In this document: piece after piece, positions 24,312-37,604 of the stretch
Position numbering within the stretch: position 1 is the stretch's first letter
How the letters are laid out: each line of letters opens with the position of its first letter
NCBI GenBank assembly: GCA_947303715.1
Contig: CAMYYY010000019.1
Location: forward strand, 1-46,525
DNA from: an uncultured Bacteroidales bacterium
GTDB taxonomy: Bacteria > Bacteroidota > Bacteroidia > Bacteroidales > Bacteroidaceae
Reading direction: 5' to 3'
DNA length: 46,525 bases
Program-made: the position numbers and the translations under genes
Notes under the pieces: generated by a model
What the model was told of the DNA's origin: nothing
Database searches by the model: none
The model's input: only the letters and a program-made list of their open reading frames with translations

Positions 24312-26540
24312 ATGAAAAAGACATTCATTTCCCTCGTGATGGCAGCTTTTGCCATCGTCGCCACCGCCGGCGACCATACCCGGTACGTCAATCCCTTTAT
24401 CGGCACACAAACCGATGACACTGGCGCCCTCAGCGGAAGCACCTTCCCCGGTGCCTGTTGGCCCCTTGGCCTCGTTCAGCTCAGCCCCGACACCGAGAAA
24501 TACATCACCTGGGATCCTTGCTCGGGCTACGACTACGACCGCAACCGCATCTACGGTTTCTCGCACACCCACCTGAGTGGCACGGGCTGCACCGACCTCT
24601 TCGACGTCATGCTCATGCCCGTCACGGTGCCGGCGACGACCGCGTATCTGGCGGAAGGAGACTTCTCGCAGACGTTCAGCCACGAGCATGAGACGGCCCG
24701 CCCCGGCTACTACGGCGTACGTCTCCTTGAGAGCGGCGTCGAAGCCGAGTTCACCGCTACGGCGCATGCCGGCATCCACCGCTACACCTTCCCAAAAGGG
24801 ACGGAGCAGACGATAATCGTGGACCTCGACCATAGCAGCTATCGCGGCGAGGATGCCTACTATGCCGGCAAGCGCAGCTACGACATCGTCCGTGCCCAGA
24901 TGCGCATCGTCGACGACCACACCATCGAGGGCTTCCGCCTCATCACCGGCTGGGCACCCCTGCGCCGCGTCTACTTCCGTGCCGAGTTCTCGAAGCCCTT
25001 TGCCTGGACACGCCTCGTCGACAGGAAGCGTACTGCCGATGGCACCGTCATCAACGGCCGTTACTTGCGTGCCGCGCTCACGTTCAACCACGACACGGAC
25101 GACGTGATGGTGAAGGTGGCTATCTCGGCTGTCGATGACGAGGGTGCGCGCCGCAACTTCGCTGCCGAGTGCCGCTCGTGGGACTTCGATGCCTACGTGC
25201 AAGCAGCCGACAAGGCTTGGGAAAGCCATCTCGCCAAAGTCGATATCGAAGGCTCCGACGAGCAGAAGGCCATCTTCTACACCGGCCTCTACCACACGCT
25301 CATTCAGCCCAACGTCATCAGCGATGTCGATGGGCGTTACGTCGATGCCACCCATCAGGTGCGTCAGCTGCCGCGCGGACAGCACTACTACTCCACCTTC
25401 TCCCTCTGGGACACCTTCCGCGCCGCCCATCCCCTCTACAACCTGCTGGAGCCCGAGCTCACGGCCGACTTCGTCCGCAGCATGATTCTCCATCAGCAGG
25501 CCTACGGCTATCTGCCCATCTGGACGCTGTGGGGACAGGAAAACTACTGCATGATAGGCAACCACGCCGTGCCCGTACTCTCTCGCGCTATCCTCACCGG
25601 CATCCCCGGCATCGATGTCGAGGCCGCCTACCGCGCCATGGTTGAGAGCTGCACCCAGCCGCACACCAACTCGCCCTTCGACGTCTGGGAACACTTCGGC
25701 TACATGCCTGCCGACCTCCAGGGCAACAGCGTGAGCATCACCATGGAGCAGTCGTTCGACGACTGGTGCGTCGCCGCCACCGCCCGCTTCCTCGGGCACG
25801 ATGAAGATACCGCCCGCTTCCAGCGCCGCTCGCTATACTATCGCAACCTCTTCAACCCTGCCAACAGCTTCTTCCACCCGAAAGACGCTAAGGGAAACTT
25901 CGTGGAGCCCTTCGACCCGCTGGCCTACGACACGCCCTACTTCATCGAGGGCAACGCCTGGCAGTATATGTGGTTTGTGCCCCACGATCCGCGGGGGCTC
26001 ATCGACTTGCTGGGAGGCAACAAGAGCTTCAATGCCAAGCTCGACATGTGCTTTACGCTTGAAAGCGAAGAACGCGACTCGGGCGGCAACGCCTCGGGCT
26101 TCATCGGACAGTATGCCCACGGCAACGAGCCCGCCCACCACACCACCTACCTATATAATTATGCCGGACGCCCCTGGCGTACGCAGGAATTGGTGGACCA
26201 GGTGCGCCGCTCGTTCTACAACGCCCGACCCTGCGGCTATGCCGGCAACGACGACTGCGGGCAGATGTCGGCATGGTACGTCTTCTCCGCCCTCGGCTTC
26301 TACCCCTTCAATGCCGGTTCGGACGACTTCGCCATCGGCACGCCCCTCTACACCCGCGCCACCCTCCACCTGCCCGGCGGCAACGACTTCACCATCGTCG
26401 CCCCCCGCAAGACCGACCGCGCCATCTACGTTCGCGACGTCCGCCTGAACGGCAAGCGCCTCGATGGCCTCACCCTCACCCAGCAGCAGCTCCTTGCGGG
26501 CGGTACCCTCGAGTTCAAGATGTCTCCCAAACACAAGTAA
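24312..26540 (+). CDS. GH92 alpha-mannosidase
   Basis: This calcium-dependent exo-alpha-mannosidase trims mannose from glycoprotein or yeast-type glycans. The 742 residues begin with a signal peptide (MKKTFISLVMAAFAIVATA), so the enzyme is periplasmic or surface-located. GH92 signatures: YVNPFIGTQTDDTGALSGST, GFSHTHLSGTGC, WDTFRAAHPLY, EGNAWQYMWFVPHD, GNEPAHH (604-610) and GNDDCGQMSAWY (645-656). The acidic pair Asp647-Asp648 matches the position of the catalytic base in characterised members, as far as I can tell by motif. It lies one base after the RidA-like gene and 19 bp before rpiB. The linkage specificity cannot be read from the sequence. Confidence 0.95.
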   Translation: MKKTFISLVMAAFAIVATAGDHTRYVNPFIGTQTDDTGALSGSTFPGACWPLGLVQLSPDTEKYITWDPCSGYDYDRNRIYGFSHTHLSGTGCTDLFDVMLMPVTVPATTAYLAEGDFSQTFSHEHETARPGYYGVRLLESGVEAEFTATAHAGIHRYTFPKGTEQTIIVDLDHSSYRGEDAYYAGKRSYDIVRAQMRIVDDHTIEGFRLITGWAPLRRVYFRAEFSKPFAWTRLVDRKRTADGTVINGRYLRAALTFNHDTDDVMVKVAISAVDDEGARRNFAAECRSWDFDAYVQAADKAWESHLAKVDIEGSDEQKAIFYTGLYHTLIQPNVISDVDGRYVDATHQVRQLPRGQHYYSTFSLWDTFRAAHPLYNLLEPELTADFVRSMILHQQAYGYLPIWTLWGQENYCMIGNHAVPVLSRAILTGIPGIDVEAAYRAMVESCTQPHTNSPFDVWEHFGYMPADLQGNSVSITMEQSFDDWCVAATARFLGHDEDTARFQRRSLYYRNLFNPANSFFHPKDAKGNFVEPFDPLAYDTPYFIEGNAWQYMWFVPHDPRGLIDLLGGNKSFNAKLDMCFTLESEERDSGGNASGFIGQYAHGNEPAHHTTYLYNYAGRPWRTQELVDQVRRSFYNARPCGYAGNDDCGQMSAWYVFSALGFYPFNAGSDDFAIGTPLYTRATLHLPGGNDFTIVAPRKTDRAIYVRDVRLNGKRLDGLTLTQQQLLAGGTLEFKMSPKHK

Positions 26541-26559
26541 CCACTAATAATTCACTATC

Positions 26560-27003
26560 ATGACCATAGGATTAGCATCAGATCACGCTGGCTTCGGCCT
26601 TAAACAATTTGTAAAGAAGTACCTTGATGAGCGGGGTTATGACTACCACGATTTCGGCACCTACACGGAGGAAAGCTGCGACTATGCCGACTTCGGCCAT
26701 GCACTAGCCTATGCCGTCGAACGGGGCGAGGTTGACAACGGCATCGCCATCTGCGGCTCCGGCGAAGGCATTGCCATGACGGTGAACAAGCACCCGGGCA
26801 TCCGCGGCGGCCTCTGCTGGAGACCTGAGATTGCCCACCTCATCCGCCAGCACAACGATGCCAACATACTCGTCATGCCAGGACGTTTTATCGATGAGGA
26901 GACGGCACGCAAAATCATGGACGAATACTTTGCAACTCCCTTCGAAGGTGGACGCCACCAGCGGAGGATTGAGAAAATACCCTTTGAAAAGATTGAAGAA
27001 TAA
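26560..27003 (+). CDS. rpiB: Ribose-5-phosphate isomerase B
   Basis: This enzyme interconverts ribose-5-phosphate and ribulose-5-phosphate in the pentose phosphate pathway; relatives act on other sugar phosphates. Its 147 residues show ASDHAGF (6-12), the active-site Cys65 in CGSGEGIAM and HNDANIL with His98, matching E. coli RpiB (Cys66, His99). The phosphate loop reads GSGEG where GTGxG is usual. It sits between the GH92 and M60 genes in the same operon, so a sugar-phosphate job tied to glycan breakdown is possible. Confidence 0.94.
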   Translation: MTIGLASDHAGFGLKQFVKKYLDERGYDYHDFGTYTEESCDYADFGHALAYAVERGEVDNGIAICGSGEGIAMTVNKHPGIRGGLCWRPEIAHLIRQHNDANILVMPGRFIDEETARKIMDEYFATPFEGGRHQRRIEKIPFEKIEE

Positions 27004-27042
27004 AACTTTAGATCTGAACGAACTATCATTAACCTTAAACCA

Positions 27043-30000
27043 ATGAAAACGTTTCTTTCCCGTCTTTTCCTCTGCATGCTGCTTGCCGGATGGACAGCCA
27101 TGCTCACAGCCCAGCCCGAGGATGGCAAGGTCTATCGGCTCATAAGTAAGATGTACCCCACCCTCGCTGCCACGGAGGACATCAGCACCAACGGCATCGT
27201 CACCCGTGAAAAGGGAGGCAAGGAGGCATTTGAACAAATGTGGCGCTTCGATGCACGCGGGGCAGGTTTCAAACTCACCAACGTCCTCACAGGCAATGCC
27301 ATCAACAACTACGGAGGCTCTAACAACCAATACTGGACCGACTCAAACGGAGCCTCCCACACATTCCTGCTCGTCTCGCAGCCGTCGGATTACTGGAACG
27401 TGTGCCACAATACTGGCATGGGCGGACTGCACGCTGCTTGGACGGGCAAAGTCGTCTATTGGCACGACAACGCTGCTGATGCCACACAGTGGAAACTCGA
27501 GGAGATAACGGGCATCTCAGAGGAACAGCTGGCACTGAAACAACTCATCTACAAGAACTACGTGGACCTTACCACCCACGAGGCACAATACAACGAGGCG
27601 CTAAAGGGGTTCTTCACCGACGAATCATGTGCCGAGCTACTGCCCGCCTACGCCTCCATGAGCGATGACGAGCTTCGTACAGCTATGAGCGGTCTTCCCG
27701 AGGACTTCTTGCGTATCGCTCTGAAGGTGAAGAACAACACATGGGAACACCGCGAACTTGAGTTCCGCATCCGCGACTACAGCGCCTATAGCGACCCTGA
27801 CTACTGGTACAAAGAGCTGCTCATCACCCGTCCAGGACGCATCAACAACCCCACAGGTATCTATGGCAACAAAGGCGACATTATCCTTGTCTTTGTCGGC
27901 AACGAGATTCCCGAGGGTGCAACGCTCGGACTGGAGTTCATCCAAGGCACCAATGTGGAGGGCAGCGCCGTCACACTCCACCGCGGACTGAACGTGCTCA
28001 CCGTCGCCCAAGACGAATCGCTCTTCTACATCCAGTACATCGGGAACACCTCGCTCAGCGGCGAACGGCTCATCACCGACTACCCCGCCTTGCGCATCCA
28101 CATCGAGAACGGCACCGTCAACGGCTTCTGGAACATAGCCGAGCACACCGACGAGGACTGGGTGGACATCCTGAGCCATGCCACAGCCTCGTCCATTGAC
28201 GTTAAGGGCGAGAAGGTGATGTATCACATGCACACCAGCGTCATGCGCATGAACTGCCCCACAGGCATCCACGACGCCATTGACTGGTGGGAAAACATGC
28301 TTACATGGGAACGTGGCATCATGGGCCTCGAAGGCATCGTGCCCGAGAAGTGCAACAACATGGCCTGCGCCATCACCCTCGACGACGACCACACCTACAT
28401 GGCTGCCACGTGGTACCGCACACAGTATCACGTCAACGTGGCCTACAAAATTCTCAACTTCAGCACCGTCGTCACCGATCCCGACTACTGCTTCGGCCCT
28501 GCCCATGAGAACGGGCACATGTATCAAGGTGCCATCAACATTGCCGGCTGCACCGAGAGCAGCAACGGCGTTCTGGAAAACCTTGTCGTCTGGGAAATCG
28601 GTAAATACCTCACTCGCGGCCCTGTCAATGCCACCATCTACAACGAGTACGCTGCAGGCATTCCCTGGATAAACCGCTCGAACGATGACATGCTGCGCCT
28701 GCAGTGGCAGCTCTACCTCTACTTCCACGAACTTGGCATTGACCCCACGTTCTGGCCCCGTGTCTTCCAGTCGATGCGACAGACCCCCCTCCCCATTCGC
28801 TGGGGCGACAAGAAGGAGGTCACAGCCTCGCAGGATATGCTGCTCTTCGCCAAGACTTGCTGCGACGTGGCCCAAATGGACCTCTCCATTTTCTTCGGTG
28901 TCTATGGCTATCTCGTGCCCCACGAGCGAATGGAAACGCGTGAATCCAACACCTTCCTCACCACGCCGCAGAAGGACATCGATGACTTCGTAGCCTATGC
29001 CAGCCAATACCCGAAGGCACCACCACTTGAGTTCCTCGACGACCGCACACGCCCTATTCCGCGTACTGACGGGGGCAGCGGCAACCGCCTCACCTACGAC
29101 TACGGCCCTGGACAATGTGGCGACGTCGGACTTTACACCGACTTCCTCCTCACCTCCGTCCCCGCTGAAGGATATATCTACAGCCGAACGGGAAATAGCA
29201 TCACCCTGAAGAACGGCACAGGCGCCGTCGGGTTCCGTCTGTATGATAAGGATAGCGGCGAACTCGTCTATCTCACCAATTGCCTGCGCTTCACGCTGCC
29301 TGCCAACTGCCAGTCGATTCAGTTCCACATTGTTGCCGTGCAAGCCGACGGAACAGAAGTACGCGTACCATCCACGGCCGAGGCAGGCACGGAAGCCGAG
29401 CAGCTGACTGCGCTGAAGAACTCGCTCGCCACGGCAGAGAGCACCCTCAAACTCAGCGATGACGAGGGACTGACGATAGGACACATCTTCAGCTATGCCC
29501 TGACGGAGTTGCAGACGCTCTACGACGCTGCTCTCTCTGCCCGCGACGGAGAGGATCAGTCGCTATACACTTACGGACAATGGGCCATGCTGCTCGATGA
29601 GGCCGTGCAAGCCGTGCGCAGCAACGCCGAGGCCCGCGTGCCCATCTGGACGGAGAATGTCTATGCCTTCTACCTCGCCACCTACAAGAACTATTCGCTA
29701 TACTACCTTTCCAATGGGCCAAAGGGCAACACCCTCGACCCGGAAACGGACGACAAGAAACAGTGGCAATTGGTACCCGTGGTAAGGGAAGATAACGACG
29801 AGAAGCGCATCCATCCGGCTCACCGCATCGGGCTCGCTTCGCCCTCTTCCGACAGGTTATTTGCCATCCAAAACGTCTCTAGCGGATTGTACATCACTTC
29901 CCTCGTTGCGGACAAACGCGCGAAGCTGGAGTCCGACGATATCGATAGAGCCGTCCTCTTTGACGTACAGCACACGGCAAACGGGCTCGTCACCTTTGCC

Positions 30001-30927
30001 TCACCCGGCACGGGACTCTATCTCTCGTACAATAGCGACAAGGAGGCCATCGGCTCGACTGAAGCCTCGCTGTGGCGTGTCAGCACCGTTATTGACCATC
30101 ACGCCGAAGCCCTTCAGGCCCGCGCCGATGCCTATATGCGCGTGGCATTCTACATGGAGGGCGATCTCCGGGTGAGAGCCGAACGTCTGGCCATCCTCTC
30201 CAACGATTTCGATACCCTGAAGCAACGCTTCCTTGAATCCTATCAGGCCGTTCAGGCGTTATGCCAGCATCAGGCTGTGGGCCGTATCGACCTACGCCTC
30301 GACGAACTTTGGGAAGCCATGGAAGCCCTCTCTCCCACATACTGCGACCGGGAGTTTGACGACTACGTCGAGCATTACGAAGGCCCTGAGCGGTCAGGTC
30401 ACTACATCTTTTTGCAGAATCTCCGCACGGGCACTTACGCCTACTACAACGACCAGCCCGGGCGCTACGAAGGTTGTTTGCGCATGGGTGCCCTTACTGA
30501 CCCTGATGACAAGCGCTTCCTCTTCTACCTGCAGCGTGACAACAACGGCAACTACTTCCTCCGCAACGTCTGTTCCGACCATCCTGCCGCCCTTTGGGGC
30601 AGCTACATTGATGTCTCTGGCGAGCGCACCCCCATCCCATTCCGCATTGCCTACGACGAAGAGGCTGGAGGATTCATTCTTACGGGCGATGAGGGTAGCC
30701 TTACGTGTCAGACCACAGCCGGAGGCTATGTCCAGCTCCGCACGAAAGCTACACCGTGGAAATTCCGCGCATCCATCTACTACATCTGGAATGGTGTCAG
30801 CCAACCTATCCCAAACACCTCCCGCGGAGCAACAGAGGCTCTTCACGACCTTGCAGGGCGGCACGTCACCAACCCCCAACGCGGCATCTACATCCGCCGC
30901 GACAGACGGAAGATTATCATCCACTAA
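27043..30927 (+). CDS. M60-family peptidase (mucinase/enhancin type), secreted, multidomain
   Basis: This 1294-residue exported protein (signal peptide ending near LTAQ) is predicted to cut glycoproteins such as mucin. A beta-trefoil-like region (about 30-155; VYRLISKMYP, WKLEEIT) comes first. The M60 zinc motif is HENGH (488-492; His488, Glu489, His492), with the downstream Glu505 in GCTESS as expected for HExxH(8-28)E. Further beta-rich domains fill the C-terminal half (YSLYYLSNGPKG; GHYIFLQNLRTGTYAYY), which may bind sugars. The protein ends with a type IX-like sorting tail (LHDLAGRHV...RGIYIRRDRRKIIIH). It is 39 bp after rpiB and followed by a terminator. Confidence 0.88.
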   Translation: MKTFLSRLFLCMLLAGWTAMLTAQPEDGKVYRLISKMYPTLAATEDISTNGIVTREKGGKEAFEQMWRFDARGAGFKLTNVLTGNAINNYGGSNNQYWTDSNGASHTFLLVSQPSDYWNVCHNTGMGGLHAAWTGKVVYWHDNAADATQWKLEEITGISEEQLALKQLIYKNYVDLTTHEAQYNEALKGFFTDESCAELLPAYASMSDDELRTAMSGLPEDFLRIALKVKNNTWEHRELEFRIRDYSAYSDPDYWYKELLITRPGRINNPTGIYGNKGDIILVFVGNEIPEGATLGLEFIQGTNVEGSAVTLHRGLNVLTVAQDESLFYIQYIGNTSLSGERLITDYPALRIHIENGTVNGFWNIAEHTDEDWVDILSHATASSIDVKGEKVMYHMHTSVMRMNCPTGIHDAIDWWENMLTWERGIMGLEGIVPEKCNNMACAITLDDDHTYMAATWYRTQYHVNVAYKILNFSTVVTDPDYCFGPAHENGHMYQGAINIAGCTESSNGVLENLVVWEIGKYLTRGPVNATIYNEYAAGIPWINRSNDDMLRLQWQLYLYFHELGIDPTFWPRVFQSMRQTPLPIRWGDKKEVTASQDMLLFAKTCCDVAQMDLSIFFGVYGYLVPHERMETRESNTFLTTPQKDIDDFVAYASQYPKAPPLEFLDDRTRPIPRTDGGSGNRLTYDYGPGQCGDVGLYTDFLLTSVPAEGYIYSRTGNSITLKNGTGAVGFRLYDKDSGELVYLTNCLRFTLPANCQSIQFHIVAVQADGTEVRVPSTAEAGTEAEQLTALKNSLATAESTLKLSDDEGLTIGHIFSYALTELQTLYDAALSARDGEDQSLYTYGQWAMLLDEAVQAVRSNAEARVPIWTENVYAFYLATYKNYSLYYLSNGPKGNTLDPETDDKKQWQLVPVVREDNDEKRIHPAHRIGLASPSSDRLFAIQNVSSGLYITSLVADKRAKLESDDIDRAVLFDVQHTANGLVTFASPGTGLYLSYNSDKEAIGSTEASLWRVSTVIDHHAEALQARADAYMRVAFYMEGDLRVRAERLAILSNDFDTLKQRFLESYQAVQALCQHQAVGRIDLRLDELWEAMEALSPTYCDREFDDYVEHYEGPERSGHYIFLQNLRTGTYAYYNDQPGRYEGCLRMGALTDPDDKRFLFYLQRDNNGNYFLRNVCSDHPAALWGSYIDVSGERTPIPFRIAYDEEAGGFILTGDEGSLTCQTTAGGYVQLRTKATPWKFRASIYYIWNGVSQPIPNTSRGATEALHDLAGRHVTNPQRGIYIRRDRRKIIIH

Positions 30928-30975
30928 AAAACTTTTCAGCCCCACCCCAAACAAAAGAAGAAGCTGCCTAGGAAT

Positions 30976-31007
30976 AAGGGAACAAGCTACAAAGTTCGTT
31001 CCCTTTT
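30976..31007 (+). terminator. Rho-independent terminator after the M60 peptidase
   Basis: AAGGGAAC (30976-30983) pairs with GTTCCCTT (30998-31005) around a 14-base loop, running into a short T tract (TTTT). It lies between convergent genes and may also slow - strand transcription. Confidence 0.75.
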
Positions 31008-31055
31008 CCTATATGTAAAGTGATCAGCGAACAGAGGGAACTACGCCTTTCACCA

Positions 31056-35066
<4,011 letters not shown>

Positions 35067-35397
35067 ATTTGGGTTGAAAAGGAGACTTTTTTCCCATTTA
35101 TAGAAAGGCTTTTTCTGCTATTTGTAAAAGTCTCGTTTTCTGCGCAAAATCAAGGGATAGAAAGTTTTCATCGCAATGGTTAAATGTTTTCATTGCAATG
35201 AAAGATTATTTTCACTGCAATGATTAAATCTTTTCACTGCGATGATTAATTCTTTTCATTGCGATGAAAAAACAATATTCTTTGATATTGTCATTTTGAT
35301 GTCAGATAATACACACTCATTGACAACGAAAAAAATGACGCTATGACACGAAAAGCTCCCGAAAAGCAAAAATTGCATTCTAATGACCAATTGGGGT
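35067..35397. other. Non-coding gap between xylanase promoter and upstream terminator
   Basis: Apart from palindrome array C (35164-35272) I see no gene. The rest is AT-rich with no recognisable RNA; the short open frames are without family resemblance. Confidence 0.6.
35164..35272. repeat. 22-bp-period palindrome array C (TTTCATTGCGATGAAA type)
   Basis: Five units have their TTTCA starts at 35166, 35188, 35210, 35232 and 35254, exactly 22 bp apart. Units 2 (TTTCATTGCAATGAAA) and 5 (TTTCATTGCGATGAAA) are intact palindromes; units 1, 3 and 4 have a right arm ATGgTTAA or ATGaTTAA. It shares its core with array A 28 kb away. It lies about 150 bp upstream of the xylanase promoter and on the far side of the terminator of the CBM protein gene. 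Confidence 0.9.
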
Positions 35398-35448
35398 AAA
35401 AAAACTCGTGCGCCACGTTCCGCTTTTTAACGGAAACATGACGCACGA
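35398..35448 (-). terminator. Rho-independent terminator of the xylan (SusC/D) operon
   Basis: Read on the - strand, a long hairpin (35406-35422 pairing with 35431-35448, including TCGTGCG/CGCACGA and CCG/CGG with a few wobble pairs) is followed by GAG and seven T residues. It lies 35 bp after the stop of the CBM protein gene and separates that operon from the xylanase. Confidence 0.85.
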
Positions 35449-35482
35449 TAAAGACTTTTCTCTCTATCAGAGAGAGGGACTC

Positions 35483-37555
35483 TTACTTAATCACGACTTT
35501 CTTGCCGTTCTTAATAACGATGCCCTTGTAGTCCTCGGTTACCCGCTGACCAGCGATGTTATAGATAACGGCAGGAGCAGCCTTGTCAACAACTGCGTTG
35601 CTGACGCCCAATGAGAAGGGGGAACCACCAACGGACTTGACGTAGAAGTTGTCTGCACCCTCCATGTTGATGAGAGTCTCCGTGCTGCTTTCGTTTTTCC
35701 AGACAACATTCTTGATGGTATAGTCGCAAGCGTCCTTGATTTCAGCCATGTTGAATGCAATGGACTGCATGCCATCGGCCTCGGAAGGAACAGTAAAGAC
35801 CTTTGAGAAGTGCTGCTCTTCAGTGGTGAAGTCCACAGCGCCAATAGCATCCCAATGGAGGTAGCTGCCCGGTGCGGCGTGGCATTGCGTGGTGGTGTGG
35901 GCATCAATGGAAGCCACATAGTCAAACTCGAGAATCGTTACTTCGCCAGCTGAAAGGGTGCGGTTAGCGACAATCCAGAACTGGTTGTCCCATGTCTGGC
36001 CAGTACCGCCTTCTTCTTCTCTAATGGTAACTGTACCATCAGCATTCTCGGTATCAGCAAGATCGTCACGCTCCAAAGCATTCAGGACAGCGATATACGG
36101 GTTGGGAACAATTTCGAGAGGCTCTCCGGGATCATCACCTTCGAGTTCCACGAAGTTCATCAAGATATCGTTAGTATCAATGGAGATTTTCCATACACCC
36201 TGAGCAGGGAGCTTAATCTTAGCATTTGAACCCTCAGTATAGGCAATCCAAGTATCAGGATCGCTCACTACAGCATCGGTGACCTTCAAGGTAGCGGACT
36301 TGAATGCCTTGTCATTACCACGGACGGTTGAAATCATAACTTCGTTCACCCATGTTTCCTCTTTACCCATGGTGCCGACTGTTGCCACATAAGCGTTGTC
36401 TGCCTCATCGAATACAAACTCAATGGCATTGTCGAAGTCATAATCCATCAGACCAGACTCGGTGTTAGTGGCTGCGACAAAGAGACCCTCATCAAGTTTC
36501 ATGAGAGAAACGTTAAGGTCATCGAAGTAGATATCAATATCCTCTTGATAGTTGTTATCCTCACCGAAGTTGAAAGCAATCGACTGCACGCCAGCAGCAG
36601 CAGAAAATTGCTTTTCAAAAGTCTGCCAGTCGGTGCTGAACTGAATGTCGCCCAGCTTACCGCCACCCAGATAATCGCCAGGATTGGTATGGTCCTGAGT
36701 GGTTACCCTGAAAGCCTTAGAAGCTTTGTACCTGAATGAAATCTTGACCTGTTCGTCAGCCTTCATGGCACGGGGGAAGTTGATCCAGAACTGATTCTGC
36801 CATGTATTGTCAGGCATCGGGTCGCCGGCGCTATGCTGCTGGCCCCACTGCTCGCCATCGGAGTCCCACAAAAGTGGGGGATCAACCTTCTTGGCATGGC
36901 TAACGAATACCTTGTTTCCATCCACTTCTTCAATGACTGCCACATGAGGGGTAGGCAGGCCGTCTTCACCAACGTCTGTGCCCCACTCCTTCGAATAGGC
37001 GCAAGGAACCTCACCGAATTCGCCTTCAGCATCGCCATTTACAAGGATGTTCTCCCATTCGACCGGGCGCTGCTCCCTCTCTTCGTGGGTAATCTTGATG
37101 TACTCAATCCACCACTCACCTACATAGCTACCGCACTGGAAAAGCGGCTCGCTGTTGTTGGTGCTTACAGCTTCGTACTGGAATTCCAGTTCTTGCCAGT
37201 CTGTTGTGACATCAAAAATGCCATACTTATCAACACCAGCAAAAGCAATGTTCCAGAAGGGGCCATCAGCAGAACCCTTGATTTTCAACTTGAGCGTATA
37301 GGTAACACCGACCTCTACATCTACGCCACCAATAGGATGGAACTGTGCGTCCCATGGGTTTTCGGTTGCTTCCTCACCATAGTAGTGAAGGCAACCATCT
37401 TGGATTGAGAGACGGGCTACAGCAATCTCGCTGTTCCAACTGACCAAATTTACGTCAGTAGCATCAGCGTAGTTGATTTCTGCATCAACCACCTCTACTG
37501 CTTTTGCTCCCAAGAAACATGTCAAGAGAGCCACAATAGTAAAAAATTTCTTCAT
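35483..37555 (-). CDS. Secreted carbohydrate-binding protein (CBM4/9-like repeats)
   Basis: The 690-residue exported protein (signal peptide MKKFFTIVALLTCFLGAKA) has no catalytic motif that I can see. It appears to be made of three CBM4/9-type beta-sandwich modules: ~20-155 (GVTYTLKLKIKGSADGPFWNIAF), ~165-355 (WQNQFWINFPRAMKADEQVKISFRYKAS) and ~485-635 (WDNQFWIVANRTLSAGEVTILEFDYVAS), with a SusE-like segment around 365-470 between the last two. Modules two and three are clearly related to each other. It ends with a type IX-like sorting tail (VIYNIAGQRV...KGIVIKNGKKVVIK). It is the last gene of the xylan operon, 49 bp after the GH10-fold gene, so xylan binding at the cell surface is likely but unproven. 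Confidence 0.82.
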   Translation of the reverse strand: MKKFFTIVALLTCFLGAKAVEVVDAEINYADATDVNLVSWNSEIAVARLSIQDGCLHYYGEEATENPWDAQFHPIGGVDVEVGVTYTLKLKIKGSADGPFWNIAFAGVDKYGIFDVTTDWQELEFQYEAVSTNNSEPLFQCGSYVGEWWIEYIKITHEEREQRPVEWENILVNGDAEGEFGEVPCAYSKEWGTDVGEDGLPTPHVAVIEEVDGNKVFVSHAKKVDPPLLWDSDGEQWGQQHSAGDPMPDNTWQNQFWINFPRAMKADEQVKISFRYKASKAFRVTTQDHTNPGDYLGGGKLGDIQFSTDWQTFEKQFSAAAGVQSIAFNFGEDNNYQEDIDIYFDDLNVSLMKLDEGLFVAATNTESGLMDYDFDNAIEFVFDEADNAYVATVGTMGKEETWVNEVMISTVRGNDKAFKSATLKVTDAVVSDPDTWIAYTEGSNAKIKLPAQGVWKISIDTNDILMNFVELEGDDPGEPLEIVPNPYIAVLNALERDDLADTENADGTVTIREEEGGTGQTWDNQFWIVANRTLSAGEVTILEFDYVASIDAHTTTQCHAAPGSYLHWDAIGAVDFTTEEQHFSKVFTVPSEADGMQSIAFNMAEIKDACDYTIKNVVWKNESSTETLINMEGADNFYVKSVGGSPFSLGVSNAVVDKAAPAVIYNIAGQRVTEDYKGIVIKNGKKVVIK

Positions 37556-37604
37556 AACTGAAAAATTTTGATTAATAAATAAATATAACTAAAACTAACA
37601 CTCT

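Noticed and set aside
24273..25799. 508-codon antisense frame inside the GH92 gene
   Set aside because: Low-complexity shadow composition with no recognisable family; GH92 motifs on the sense strand are continuous.
27637..29484. 615-codon open frame antisense to the M60 peptidase gene
   Set aside because: It lies wholly inside a clear M60 gene, and its composition (Val/Ala/Gly/Asp/His-rich) is that of a reverse shadow of GC-rich third positions. No domain or start signal is evident.
21375..31007. Mobile defence island
   Set aside because: Apart from the ATPase/DUF4435 pair there is no integrase, transposase, tRNA or flanking direct repeat, and the other genes are metabolic.
35460..35474. 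CTCTCT/AGAGAG hairpin as terminator of the CBM protein gene
   Set aside because: On the relevant strand it is followed by A residues; the hairpin at 35406-35448 with seven T residues is the better candidate.
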